DNA from: Cristatella mucedo
Taxonomy: Eukaryota; Bryozoa; Phylactolaemata; Cristatellidae
Length of the DNA: 64,000 nucleotides
Direction of reading: 5' to 3'
Assembly: GCA_009760855.2 (NCBI GenBank)
Contig: WPIO01000077.1
Location: forward strand, 1,833,001 to 1,897,000
Part shown: positions 22,143 through 33,714 of the stretch, one piece after another
How positions within the stretch are numbered: the first letter of the stretch is position 1
Layout of the letters: each line of letters starts with the position of its first letter
Notes under the pieces: model-generated
The model's input: the letters and a program-made list of their open reading frames with translations, nothing else
Told to the model about the DNA's origin: nothing
Database searches by the model: none
Position numbers and translations under genes: made by a program

Positions 22143-22800
22143 ATAAAAATACTAACAATAATAATAACAATGCACTTGATAAAGCGCCCTCAGAGAACCT
22201 AATCTCTTTCTAGGCACTTTAAATTTGCAGCAAAGGGAAATGCAATTGAACGGTGAGTAAAATCATGCTTGATAAACAAACAAAATGAATAATATGGTTA
22301 GGGGCGACATGCACAGGGTCAGCATGAAAATGTGGTTAGTGGCAGCATACACAGTGTCAGCACGCATAAGCACATGAAGGACGAATCCCAGGGACCCACT
22401 AAATGCTGTCCTAAATAGGTGTGTTTTCAAGCTCCTTTTAAATGTGGTCAGGTCAGGGAATGTTCTGACGCAGGTCGGGAGGGAGTTCCAGGCTTTGGGA
22501 GCATATGAACTAAATGCACGGTCTCCAAAGGATTTAAGGTTTGTACGAGGTATTTCTAGACTGTTGGATTCCGAAAAGTGAGTGGTACGATGCTTGGCCT
22601 GATGGGGGAGTATATCGGAGAGCAGGAGCCATAGAATGAAGGGACCTAAAAGTGAGCGACAAAACCTTGAAGTCAATCCGTTGCTTGACTGGTAGCCAGT
22701 GCAGGTCGGCGAGAAGTGGAGTAATGTGGCAACTGCGACGCTCACGGCAGACAAGTCTAGCTGCCGAGTTTTGCACCAGCTGCAATCGCCTGAATTAGAA
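22143..22800 (-). mobile_element. 5'-truncated L2-like LINE inserted in repeat R1
   Basis: The minus-strand reading LVQNSAARLVC, HITPLLADLHWLPVKQRI, AFSSYAPKAWNSLPTCVR and LKTHLFRTAFSGSL is the best preserved LINE C-terminus in the window. The (ATT)n tail and hairpin lie at the left end. It is flanked by GGAATAAAA and GGAATTAGAA, probable diverged target-site duplications. The empty site is at about 45335 in the other R1 copy. Confidence 0.82.
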
Positions 22801-24236
22801 TTAGGAATTAGAAGGACAGCCTTTGCGTGTAGACGATACCTACTTCCAGACAACGAGCCAGTTCTCTTTTGAAAGGCAAAGGTCGCCGAGAGCAGTTCGC
22901 AGTTCGCAGCCTGAAGCAGCTCCGATTGGCCAGGCCGTTACAAGTCACCTAGCATTGGCCGCAGGCTCGAGCCGGGTGTGAGCAGAAGCTCTGACACCAG
23001 GCAGGCATGCCCCGGTACACGAAGGACGAAAGGCAGACGCCGACGGGGGGGGTGGGTTGCTTCAACACTGGTGTATGCAGTCAACGCTCGAAGCATTAAA
23101 CCACACAATCGTCCACCCTTTATGCTGTTTCCCACTGCCTGCACCTGTCCAGGCTTCACTCACCTTTGAAAAAAATTAAATCATTCAACCATAATCCCAT
23201 ATAACCAGTCAACAAAAAAGCCATAAGCACGCAATAAACCACAAAACCACCCAAGACTCTCCCTAGTAAAACATTAAATCGTTCCACCATTGTAACCCAT
23301 ACATCATTGAAACGACTACCGTCCTTGCAAAAATTATTAAACCATATTCGCACATAACCCATACACCAATCAGGTAATGTAATGTTACACAGTAAACCCG
23401 TGATAAACCATAGAACCACTCTACACTCACCTCTGTAAAGCATTAAACCATTCAACTATATTCCCGTATAAGCCACAAACCAAAAAGCAAAAAGCCAATA
23501 ATAAACTTGAAAACCGCTTTCGGAATCACTTGGGTAAAACATGAAATCATTCGACCAGAATCAAATATATAACCCATAAACCAATAAATCCATAAACCAG
23601 CGACATCAGATAAAACCACGCTAGGATGGCATTGCTGCAGCACTGGCTAACGACCCGTGCTGCTCGCTCAACGCCTCGTGGAGCCTGTCCCGGCCGCTCT
23701 CGAATATCGTCGAAGCGAACTTCTGAGCCACAATTTCTCGTCACTTTCCTGAGCTGAAAAGTCAAGACTGGTTAGCTGTCCTCGGCAGCAGCGTTAGGCG
23801 TCTGATGGCTGAGCCGAGTCTGTTCGCTGCCTGCCAGCTGCTCATATTAGACAGGCCAATTGCAAGTCGCCGAGCGTTGGCCGAAGGCTGGCACCTGTTT
23901 ATCAGCCCCACATTTTCGTCCTGCAGTATTATCGCTGACATCGCTGGAAGGCTCGGCTGGAACGGCGAGCTGAGAGCACCTGAGGCAGTGAAGGGTCGGC
24001 GCTGTTGCAGCTGCCTTTTGAGCCCTGTCGCCGACGCCAGTGCGTCGTCTCTTTCTGCAGTACCGAAGTATGTCGCCATGTCGACGGGACATTATAAAAC
24101 ACTCCGTGGTGAGTCGTTCGGTCTTTGCGGGGAGGCGTGGCAAGGGGTGGGCTGGGCAGTCATTGGTGCCCGGGTGCCGAGGCCAAGGGGGCGCCATACC
24201 CTTGCTAGGGTACGTTGTTTGCATTTCTGCTGTAGT

Positions 24237-24950
24237 TCACCTATTTTGCAGCAATTTTCGACCACGTAAGGGGGCGCCATTTGTAGCTTTGTCCCCAGGC
24301 GCTGCCACTGTCTTTGAGCCGCCTGCTACAGCCTCGTTGCTGAGCTTACGCATCGAGCTGGGCAGACTGCTGAAGCAGCATGGCCGCCCTGCTGCTTCGA
24401 CTAGAGCCTCAGCCGGTATCTGGTCCGTCCCCAGTGCGTCCCTCGCACAAGTAGCTTCGTCGGGCGGGTGCCGATTGCCAGAGATTGCTGCTCGGTCATT
24501 TGCACGGACTTGCCCGGCAACTGCCTGCCTACTCACGGTGCGGCTGATTGCCTTGCTTCCGAAAATTCCGCCGCCTGGTATGCCGACGATGGAAAGGAGT
24601 AGGCTAACATCACTTTCCTTGTTGACGAAGTAGCCGTGAAGAAATATAGATTCCGGCGAAACGGCCGGAGCTACGGAACCGAGTCCACTCCCGATGGGGT
24701 GAAAATAGCCGTGGTAATTTCCAACGGCTTCTTGAGTTTTGATATCAAAACTCGGTACGTTGTGCTGTTCACGGCTTTGCAGCTGCGGTCGCTCACACTC
24801 TACTTTTCGACTGTCGCCCGATCGGTCAGCGACCGGCCTTGACTTGCACCTCTGTGCCCTAGTTAGGTCGGTGCTCTTCAAAGCACAGATTACCGAGGAG
24901 GAAGGCTCATGCATTGGCTGTGCCAAGAGCTGCAAGCTGCCGGTCGACAT
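24237..24950 (-). CDS. Hypothetical ORF inside repeat R1, 237 codons
   Basis: This is the longest ORF in the window. It reads MSTGSLQLLAQPMHEP, then HGYFVNKESDVSLLLSI, then SSLPSSMRKLSNEAV. No domain is recognised and the composition is Ser/Ala/Gly-rich with no obvious fold. In the second R1 copy, the matching frame (46232-46714) is open for 160 codons before a shift. The plus strand of the same block is also fairly open (24636-24842), so which strand, if either, is coding is unclear. Confidence 0.25.
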   Translation of the reverse strand: MSTGSLQLLAQPMHEPSSSVICALKSTDLTRAQRCKSRPVADRSGDSRKVECERPQLQSREQHNVPSFDIKTQEAVGNYHGYFHPIGSGLGSVAPAVSPESIFLHGYFVNKESDVSLLLSIVGIPGGGIFGSKAISRTVSRQAVAGQVRANDRAAISGNRHPPDEATCARDALGTDQIPAEALVEAAGRPCCFSSLPSSMRKLSNEAVAGGSKTVAAPGDKATNGAPLRGRKLLQNR

Positions 24951-25439
24951 CGACCCGAAAGAATGCTATATTAAGGTTCGCTCATTCGTCAGCTAGACGG
25001 CGCTACCAAGCTGCATGGAAACCATCTCCGGCCATCGTGAACTGACTTCTGACCTTTCATGTTGAGCTGACTCCTTTTCATTGGAGCTTGCTGCAAGTTC
25101 AGGGCGCCGACGGCCGAGCCGTAGAAGCTTTAACTAAGTAGTCACAGCATAGGTTAGGCTTCTCGTGGTTGGCAAAGTAGTTTGAATTTGCTGTTTAGGC
25201 TAAGGTAGAGTCGGATGAGCTTAGGTGAAGTTGAATTCTAGTGCAACAGCCACTGAGCCAAGACTAATTATTATCTGCTGAGGGGGCAGTCATTACCTGC
25301 AGTATGCTTCTCCGTAGGATTTCCTTGTAGGAATGCGAAGTTTATCTCAAAGATAACTTATGCTCTATCTGACGAAGTCATGACGAGGGAAAATTTGATT
25401 GTATTGTTAAAGACACAGATTAAATAGAAATTGCCCAAA

Positions 25440-26076
25440 AGTAATTACTACTGTTTGATTGCCTGCAATTCTTCACTAACGAAACTTCTCTTTATACCGT
25501 TTCGGAAATACGTAACTGGTTTGTCTTTCGCTACTAATATTCTAACAATCGTATACTTGGTCAAACTCCATATTGGATCTGTTGCTCTTCTTTCTTCATC
25601 TCCTCTTTCGCCAGGTAAATATGTAAATATGTATAAATAGTAAATATGTAACAGTTGTTCCAAGTTCTAAGGACTTTTTGGTTTGTTTTGTTTGACTTTT
25701 TTCTTTGTTTAGCCTTAGCCGGTTCATCTCTGTTGTTCTTGTAATGTTATTATTTAGTTAATATAGAATTTTAGGTAGATTTTTAATCCATTCTTTTTTT
25801 CTAGTATGATCTCCGGAATTCAGACTTTCTAATTCTTTTTCAAACTGAGCAATAAAAGCACTTTCTGCTGTTGTTCAATTCATTCTTTCATCTAACGCAA
25901 CAGTTTTATTGCTTGTTGCTTCTATCATGCGTGTTCCATGTTTATTCATTTCTCTCTTAAAATCTCCTTTGAACTCAGAACCAGGATCTACTGTCATCTT
26001 CTTTGGCCTTTCTAAAGGATCCTTTGAGTAAATATCAACTGTCGCTTGTGTTACTTCTTTCGATGACTTTGGTTGC
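25440..26076 (-). pseudogene. Polinton/Maverick-like DDE integrase, copy B
   Basis: The minus reading SSKEVTQATVDIYSKDPLER, GSEFKGDFKREMNKHGTRM, ERMN then TTAESAFIAQFEKELES, EWIKNLPKILY, LNNNITRT and finally RRATDPIWSLTKYTIVRI and VSEELQAIK. It is better preserved at the C-terminus than copy A. The N-terminal core is lost where repeat R2 begins at 26076. At least one stop replaces an expected Arg. Confidence 0.75.
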
Positions 26077-26520
26077 CGGTCCGAAAGCTTATCGAGAAGA
26101 CAACGCCGGCAGACTTATTGGAACAAATCCCTACCTCGGCATTCGGAGCTGAGCTGACTTGGTCAGTCAAGCACGAGACAGGAACCCAAAACCTATGCCA
26201 GGGGACGGCACCGCCAGCTAGTAGGCTTCCTCAGGCTTCGACGTGAAGCTGTCGCTGCTGCAGCAGCTGCTTGTGCTCGTGTTTGCAGCCGAACCGATGT
26301 CGCTGCCTCCTCCACTTGCACCGTCGTCCGGGGCGTGGCGGCTCGCATTGATGCTGCAGTCGCTGTCACACTGGTTCGCGGACAGGGAGTAGGGCTGGTA
26401 TCTTGAGTCAGCTGCTGGGTCACGCGCCTCGCATCTGCAGGGGATACCATGCACGGAGCAAGCCGGTGATACCTTCAAAGCCGACGTCAGGCGGTCATTT
26501 CAAGGAGCCGCTGGGGCTAA
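26076..26520 (-). repeat. Repeat R2, copy 2, interrupting Polinton-like integrase B
   Basis: It is the reverse complement of about 20440-20850. Conserved readings are CSVHGIPCRCEARD and QVEEAATSVRLQTRAQAAAA. It begins exactly where integrase homology stops. Confidence 0.6.
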
Positions 26521-26799
26521 ATGGCCCAAGCTGAGTTCTGCCGCCCGATAGCCACTCAGGGTCTGTCAAACGTTCAAGAAACAAGCGGCGAGCGGCCCGA
26601 AATGGCTGCAGTCTTCTGCGGAACGACTGCCGATAGGGCTAGTTCATTGGAGCAATTGGGTTTTTGCCATTTGCGATCAATGTTTTAGTGAATGGCTCGC
26701 AATCGACTGTAAGCAAGCGAATTATATTATTTCACACCATAGTGTTATTTTGAAGTGTTATTTCGTATAATTTCGTCAGCGAGCGAACGAATTTAGAAA

Positions 26800-27085
26800 A
26801 TTTGATCTTTAGCGTTTATCGATTTCAGCAAGAGAGCTATCAATTGATAATAGCATTGTAGATAAACCAGCAAACACAGGAACAACATTAGAAGATCACT
26901 ACCAGAAGAAATATAAGTGATAGTGATTTTTTCTCCTAATAGTAAGTCAATTTTTACAAGTTTCAGAGCAAATCCTATCTTCGTTTAATTTTTTAGCCAC
27001 AATCTGACTTTACTATTGCATTGCACAACTTCTTCAAGCCTTTGGTTGGCATACTTTAAAAAAATAGACATTCTATGTAGTAAAT
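26800..27085 (-). pseudogene. Second gene of the Polinton-like block, copy B
   Basis: The minus reading KYANQRLEEVVQCN and, in another frame, VVPVFAGLSTMLLSIDSSLA correspond to KYANQRYDGIDAYN and VVPIFVALSAMLIS of copy A. Here it is in the same direction as the integrase, unlike copy A, so the block has been rearranged. Confidence 0.5.
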
Positions 27086-27911
27086 TGTTATCATAAAATA
27101 AACCTAATAATAACTATAATAGTTATTATAAAATAAACATTCTATTATTATAAACTGTTATTATAAAGGAGATTCTATATAAACTTACAAATTTTTGTAA
27201 TCATATTCGTGCTTGCGCTTTATTTCTTCTCTTGACAGTGGCCTTGTTTTCTAGTTCGTTTAAAATCTTTAATTTCAAGGTTGACCGTTTCGTTTTGAAA
27301 TTAGTAAATCTGCAAGTTCTCTTTCTTGCTTTGGGCATTCTTCTTTGCCCGTTTTCTATTTTGTGCTGAGTGCGTGGTATTCTGAACAAATAAATATCAT
27401 TTATTGACATTCAGTTAAACTTTATGCAGAATTCAAACTTGTTTATTATTTCCATCATTATACAATATAATGTATCGTAAACTTGAACAAACTCGAATTA
27501 CGTGTGTTGAATATATTCAATCTTTGAATTTTTAACGACAGCTGTGGTTTCATTCTTTTTCTCGATGAAACAGTATCTTCCTGAACAATCTCTGCTTTAC
27601 CTCCTTTAATAAATTGCATCGGGCATCTTTGTGATTTCCGTTTTATACTATGGAAATTTCGTTTAATACAAATTATTCGATCTTGTGCTTGAGCAAAAAT
27701 AGGTGAAATTCCTATTCTTCTTTCGTTTTGGAATATTTGAAATATGAAACTGCTGTGTTATATAATGCTTTTGTTACTGTGTGTGGAATTTCAGAGAAGT
27801 TGTCTCCCCTTAATAATGCAGCGAGCGTCGAGCTTGTTTCTGAGCATGGAAGAATCATTTTCAGCATTGATTTTTTTGTCCATTTTCTACATTAATTTAA
27901 TTTTTACCCTG

Positions 27912-28403
27912 TTACCAAGCTGATACCGTGAGAAAAGATCGCAATCTTCTTTCAAATTTTGGATCGTAATCCGTTATTTCTATATCCGGCATGCCTAATG
28001 ACTCAAGTTCAAACTTGTAGTTGGCTAACTCCAAAAGGTCCCCATCGCTTTTTGAGCCCGTCATTTTGTTTAGCAGGGAATTTATCCTAACTATCTCAAA
28101 ATACTTTTCTGGCCCAGACATAGCGTCAATAGCTAAACTCCTTTCCCTCGCAATAACTCTCATCCTTTCATAATCAGCATCCTGCTGCCTTTTCTTTCTC
28201 TTACGTTGCTCTTCAAATAAGCAAGTTCCACTTTCTTCTACAATGTAATCATCAACAGAGGCAGTTAGCTCGGCGACCCTCTTCGGAACAAAAGGCAGCG
28301 TTCCGTAATACTTAATTAAAGCATTGATGACTCGGTGACGCCGGCAATTTAATTCCTCTCCTTGCCTCCTTGGAAGCCACTTTGCTAGTCCAGAGACGGG
28401 CAT
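27912..28403 (-). CDS. Hypothetical protein, 163 residues
   Basis: This is an uninterrupted minus-strand frame in AT-rich DNA, where stop codons should be frequent, so its length is notable. It starts ATG CCC GTC and ends SAW-TAA. The N-terminal half is basic (KWLPRRQ, RRHRVINALIKYY). A strongly charged, probably helical middle follows (EEQRKRKKRQQDADYERMR, then ARERSLAIDAM), and an acidic patch (DIEITDYDPKFERR) lies near the end. I recognise no domain, signal peptide or membrane segment. It could be a single-exon host gene, one exon of a larger gene, or an accessory ORF of the AT-rich mobile element at 25.4-27.1 kb. Confidence 0.45.
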   Translation of the reverse strand: MPVSGLAKWLPRRQGEELNCRRHRVINALIKYYGTLPFVPKRVAELTASVDDYIVEESGTCLFEEQRKRKKRQQDADYERMRVIARERSLAIDAMSGPEKYFEIVRINSLLNKMTGSKSDGDLLELANYKFELESLGMPDIEITDYDPKFERRLRSFLTVSAW

Positions 28404-28558
28404 GATTACACATAGATCAAATTTGCTTTTAAATTAATCTTTACAAGTAATATGGCATTTACTTCTCCAAAAATGTGTACTATAATATAATGAGAAAGTG
28501 CAACTTTCTGCAACTGCTCCATAAGTAGTGTGTGATTTGGCATCGTGGCGGATACGCA

Positions 28559-28625
28559 CTCATCCAAGATAGTTTCGAATAAGACCGCGCCTTAGCGAGG
28601 GTGAATGAGAAATATCTTGGATGAG
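28559..28625. repeat. 13 base perfect inverted repeat
   Basis: CTCATCCAAGATA, a 41 base loop, TATCTTGGATGAG. It lies ~160 bases upstream of the start of the 163-codon minus ORF, so a regulatory or small-element role is possible but untested. Confidence 0.6.
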
Positions 28626-29389
28626 GGCAACTTTCTGACCAACTTTCGAACGCAGCAAAAAAAACTCATACCCAATTTAATATTCAGCGGGAACGATTCA
28701 AGATGACTTCGGAGGGTTGAATTGTGGTCCCTCGTTCGACGACATGGAAACCGCGGGAAGAGTAGAAACGTTCTTGACATAGCTGTCGAGTCGTATGTGG
28801 GCAGAGTGAAAGATGCATTTCACGCTGCCTCGTGCCTACCTGCCAAATGTGCCGAACTTTCTCAGGCACGCTGGAGCGTCTGCCCACGGCACCTAAAGTT
28901 GTTAAAGGTGACCCACGCGTCTCAATTAGAATGAAATTTTGAAAGCTATAATTTTAGCGTGAGTCAACAACGCCGTGGAACCGCAGTCAAAAAGGAGCTA
29001 ATTTTTCAAGTTCAGCCATTAAAACTCAAATCATTTTCTGCACTCGCTGAATTTAAGTGTACTCCGCTTAGCCGTCAGCAATACATATTACCAAATGAGA
29101 AAACTGTTCATCTAATCATGGTTATAGATTTCTCTCAACAGTCGACATGTTTGATTAACAGCGGTTGCGTGGGAGCGCACAAGTTTATTATTTTGTGCTT
29201 GTGGATAAGCCTGCAGATTTACGGGGGTACTCTTCACCGAAATCCACAAAAATGGTCAGTTTATTTGAAATTCGCCTATTAAAGATAAACTAGTTATAAA
29301 TGCAAGCTCAAATTTTGGTGGTTGTAAGATGACTGGAACATGGTCAATAAAATTATTGTGTAAGGCCTATCTAAACCGGAAGTCGTACA

Positions 29390-31250
29390 TCGGGCTCAAC
29401 AAAATAATCTTGTTTGAAAAATAACTGAGCTGGAACTGCGGTTTTCTGGTGAACTCTGCGAATATAAGCTATTCAGCACTAAACGGACGCTCAAAAAATA
29501 ACTGGGAAATGATAAAACGTAAAAAATTTCCGGAAATGACACGCCCCTCGAGATCAAACGTCCGACTGGTAGTACAACAAAATGATAAAAGAGTAAACCC
29601 CCTATCGGCAGGGTGTCTAGTCCCGCCTCGTTTCCCCACCCCGCCCATAGCAACCGGCGGTAAACGGCATTCCAAGGCCCACTCCTTATTTACTTGGCAG
29701 AAACCTGCTAACATTAGTATGTTTACATCAGATCACAAACCGGAAGTGACGGTCATTCGGCCAGTAGACGAACATTAGGGATAATGTATTGAGAATTTAC
29801 TGCTGCCGGGGCCGCCGTAACTAAGGAGTCCATTATCACGGCACCGCATGAATCCTGGGGCAGCTGATCCAGTTCCTGTTGCCGCCATAACGCACGAGGC
29901 GACGGCCGCGAGTAGTCCTTTGTTCGGCGGCCGGTCAGCGTGGTGACTTGGATGGAACTAGCGCGTCGTTTACTGGAAGCCAGTCTGAAAAGGTTGATTC
30001 ACTTCTATTCAAGGAAATTTAGGTGATTTCAAGTTCTCATTTATGTCGTTACTAGTTAGATATTTGTATTGGCGAATGCCGGTGAGCCGCCCGGCTGTAC
30101 CCTGGATTGCCGGCCCGCCGTATGAGACCTATCGCGGATATGATCTGCTTAGGCTGTATAAGGTTCTTGTTAGGTTGAACTATTCCTAAGATCCATATTT
30201 ATCTATTTATTGAATTTTTCGTGTGATTATACCGTTTCCTAGTGCTGCCTCTTGGTTATACCTTGGAGTTCTCAAGTTTATCTGCATACGACAGTCCAAT
30301 GCCTGCTGTCATTTATGTCATATCTCCTAAAATGATGATCCGATATCTTTAAAACTTTAGAATGTATGATTGATTGTAGTTACAGAATCATTCCAGCCTT
30401 CTCGCATGCGTATTGGACCTCACTAGATTGACTTGTTTTGGTCAAAACTGGCTGTGTTAGTCGTGCTAAGCCTTTGTCATCCTTTCACTCACATGGCGTA
30501 AAAATGTCACAGGTAGGCTAATTGTGACCCAATCAACGTGAAATTTGAATTACATGCTCCTAAGTATGTGTTTTGATGTTGTATGGCGACAAATATAGTA
30601 ACGCTCTTGTTATTCCATGTCACCTGCATGCTTTGGCACCTCATTGGCTTCTCTGAGTGCTGTCACAACAGTACTACTTGGTACCTGGTACAGTGTACAA
30701 CTTGGTCGGTACTGGGCCGATCTGTGTGAAACTTGGAATATAGGTGGAGCTCACCTGTCTTGTCACTCCCCACCTGGGCATGTATGCATGATGGGTATGC
30801 ACATAATGTGCCTGTCACAAAGTGTCCATGGGCTGTGTTCGTGATGGCAGTCAACAGTTTGACATGACACAATTTTTTTTTTAAAGTTTATTGTGGGGGA
30901 GTGACAAGTAGAATGTCTTGCATTTTTTGAGTGGTTGGCTATATTTCTACAAAAAATATTTCTGACCGGAAAACTAAGGAGCTGCCTGTGACACTGACAA
31001 CCACCAGCAGTCCTATACGTGACCTTGGACTTTTAAAGGTCATCACAAGGTCAAAACATCAGATATATTATATCAAACGATAGCTAATGGTACCAGTGTT
31101 CTTCGTGCCAATTTTCATGCCAATCACTTTACCCGTCTTAGTACAATATTTTTTAAACATGCTTTGGAGGGACAACTCCCCCTATTAGCGGCCATTTTGA
31201 GGGATAACTCCTACTACTGCCACATTCCACCGCAGTATAATGGGAGCAGT
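29390..31250 (+). repeat. Repeat R4, copy 1
   Basis: It is homologous to 47750-49960 in reverse. Landmarks are AATGGGACTC-like start text, GGAGTCCATTATCAC (29830), GATTTCAAGTTCTCAT (30025), ATTGGCGAATGCCGG (30070) and GGTCATCACAAGGTCAA (31040). No transposase or RT reading is recognised, so it is probably non-autonomous or very old. Confidence 0.6.
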
Positions 31251-31814
31251 ACCGAATCGGTAATCCAGATGGGGCTGGGCTGGGTTTTCCAGGAATCCGG
31301 GGGTCGGCCACAGCGACGCACAGCGATTCGGAGCGATGAGTGAGACGTCGTGCTCCGATGCAGGACACGTTATAAAATATAAGTTAAAGCTCGCACGAAC
31401 GACTGCGATCGCTTATGCAGCTATATGCAGCTAAATAAGAACGACGCTATCTTCAAAATGGATATTAAGGTAGAGAGAGCGAGACTGAGACAGACAGAGA
31501 GAGTTGCAGAAGCAGAAGATGCAGATAGCTCATGCATCGAACTGCAGTCCAGTCCGCTACCATAAGACCTTTAGAGAACCCTGAAACCGAGCGAGCTCTT
31601 TTCGGTCAGAGCCGCTATTCTCCCAGGCCAGTCGAATGATCCAAGCCGGTGCTTTGGAGTCTGGAGCTGGCAAAACTCTTACGCTCGATGAGTCTGCCCA
31701 CATTCACGCAGGGTAATTTGATGGAAGCTCAAATGACGGGAACAATAAAGATCCGTTATTTCGACGGCCATTTGCGTAGAGGCAGAAGAGTCCCATCTGC
31801 TGACCACCCGCTTG

Positions 31815-31875
31815 CTGCGCCGAATAAAGGATAGCCTGCTGCAGGACTCAAAACTAAGACCCGGGGTAGCGAAGT
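31815..31875 (-). mobile_element. SINE-2 fragment
   Basis: GAATAAAGGATAGCCTGCTG and CAGGACTCAAAAC match the central part of SINE-2. Confidence 0.4.
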
Positions 31876-32394
31876 GGGCGCACAATCTCCCTGAGAAGGC
31901 GAGGCGACAAGGCTACGCGACTTGTTGCAAGCGCCCGTGTAGCTGCTGTGCGAACACTTGCATGCGTCGTTCGTTACACAGCACTTATCAAAAGAACAAA
32001 ATAAAATGTGTACAAATCAGCCAAATCAACATGCTCCGTGCTTATGGAGCAACAGAGGAAACTTGGTAGTTTTTAGGCTGAGAGAACGACGAAGATTTGC
32101 TAGCTGCAGGACTCGCACCCGCTGCCGAGTCTGGCGAAGTCTCGCGACGCTCGAACACCGGCCGCGAAGCCGGGTTTGGACCCGAGTAACCCTACACACT
32201 CTCAGTCGCTTCGTCCGCACGTGCCATTGCTCGGCTGGTAAATGCACAGCAGTCTTGATCGCTGGTGCTAACGCATCCCACGAGCCTCGGAATTCCGTTT
32301 TGACAGAGCATAAAAACGCAGCTCAGAGCCTTGACGCTTCAGAATGGAGATGGCAGATTGGCGCTCTTTTTTGGAGCAGGTTGTATAGTAGTAG

Positions 32395-32500
32395 CATTTT
32401 CCGACCGAGGTCATGGATTCGAGCCCTGCGGCATACGTGAAGCGCCCGAATAGGGATTCAGTTCACGTAGGGGGGCGCTAGCAATTGAATTACAACTGAA
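32395..32500 (+). mobile_element. SINE-1 (B-box to tail)
   Basis: GGTCATGGATTCGAGCCCTG, GAAGCGCCCGAATAGGGATT and GGGGCGCTA. The tRNA A-box half is not clear. Confidence 0.65.
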
Positions 32501-32509
32501 TTCTTTATG

Positions 32510-33714
32510 GATCCTAACTGCTATTGCCCTGAGCGCGTCGCTCCTATGGAGTAAGTTTAACCAGTTGTACAAAATCGAACGATTTCGATGCTCCGTGCTA
32601 GGAATCGCAGACAGGCAGATCATTACTCGAAAGAGCTCTCGCCTTTAATAGTGACGAATTCGTAAGCAATACAACAATCTTGCTCATAAATAGTCATACA
32701 TGTATCTGTCATAAGTCAGGGCTTATCGCGGATACTTCAAAAGCAGTTCTCAGTTCAAAGTCAGCGGCCAAGCTCGTAGTTCATAACCGAGGTTCAGATT
32801 TCAAGTTCACAGTTTATAATCGCAGGGCATTGCAACGTGGACACACATTCTCATCTCGACGTAGTGTACATATACATATACACATTCGGGGTGTACTTAT
32901 ACATTTTTCGTGCGTTTCGACGAGAGTTTAGATAGCTTTATAAATTCAGCAGGGCAATTAAACTAAATTAACGGCTATGTGGGCCGAAATTCTTTGTAGA
33001 CTACTTAGTATGAGTAAATGATTGATCAAGCCAGTCACCTAATGGAAATTTCCTAGATCAATATGTGAGATAGCATAGACCAAAGACTGAGATGTGATGC
33101 TTGCTGCAGTAACAAACTTCACTAAAAATAGAGCAAGCGCCGTCAGGCTACTTTAGGGACTTCTCTAGCCCCTTCTGGCAGACTATATTCTCTAATTTTG
33201 AGCTAATTAGCTCACAAACAACTGCAGACCAGCGAAGTCAATTTCGTGATGCTACAGGCTCGCTTCAATGGATATTCTCTCTCCTTGGCCATTGTTGTGG
33301 GTCCACGATAACTCGGTACGAACGATTCTAAGCGTCAAGCCCGAAATCCTAAACGCCAAACCCTAAACTGAGCTGTCATGATCCAGACTTCTCCACCGAG
33401 TAGTCCAGCCGCTCAAATATAATTGAAAATCAGCAGCAATTTGCCTATAAAGTACTGGTAAAGCCCAGATTAAGCATCGGCACATGGTGCGTCCAATTTC
33501 CACGGGAACTGACTGTGTGCAGAGGCGGGGCCAGTATTTTTATCTTAGGGAAAGACCGGCAAGATTATCATGTGGAGAAACATGCCTGCAAGATTTTCCC
33601 TTATGAGAGCCAGAATCGTAAATAATGAAAATTGATGCCGCTCAATCATTGTGAGAATTCTTCATTAACTCGGAGGTTGAACGTTGAGTGACAGTAGGCC
33701 ATAGTTTTGTCATG
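32510..33714. other. No recognisable gene
   Basis: Around 33520-33640 it resembles 905-1010 (GGCAAGATT, AATAATGAAAATT), suggesting a further low-copy repeat. Otherwise nothing is assigned. Confidence 0.35.

Larger units (their letters stand above)
22070..25332 (+). repeat. Repeat R1, copy 1 (interrupted by an L2-like LINE)
   Basis: In order: a GGGCA run and GATGGCGGCCGAGGAAT; the LINE insertion (22143-22800); a block CAACGAGCCAGTTCTCTTT onward; an imperfect ~100 base minisatellite (23170-23640, units starting TTAAATCATTCAACC); CTCGACGATATTCG-related sequence; and a ~1.2 kb block nearly identical to 46040-47150. The last block carries the longest minus ORF (24237-24950). Segment 23755-24130 is absent from copy 2. 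Confidence 0.65.
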
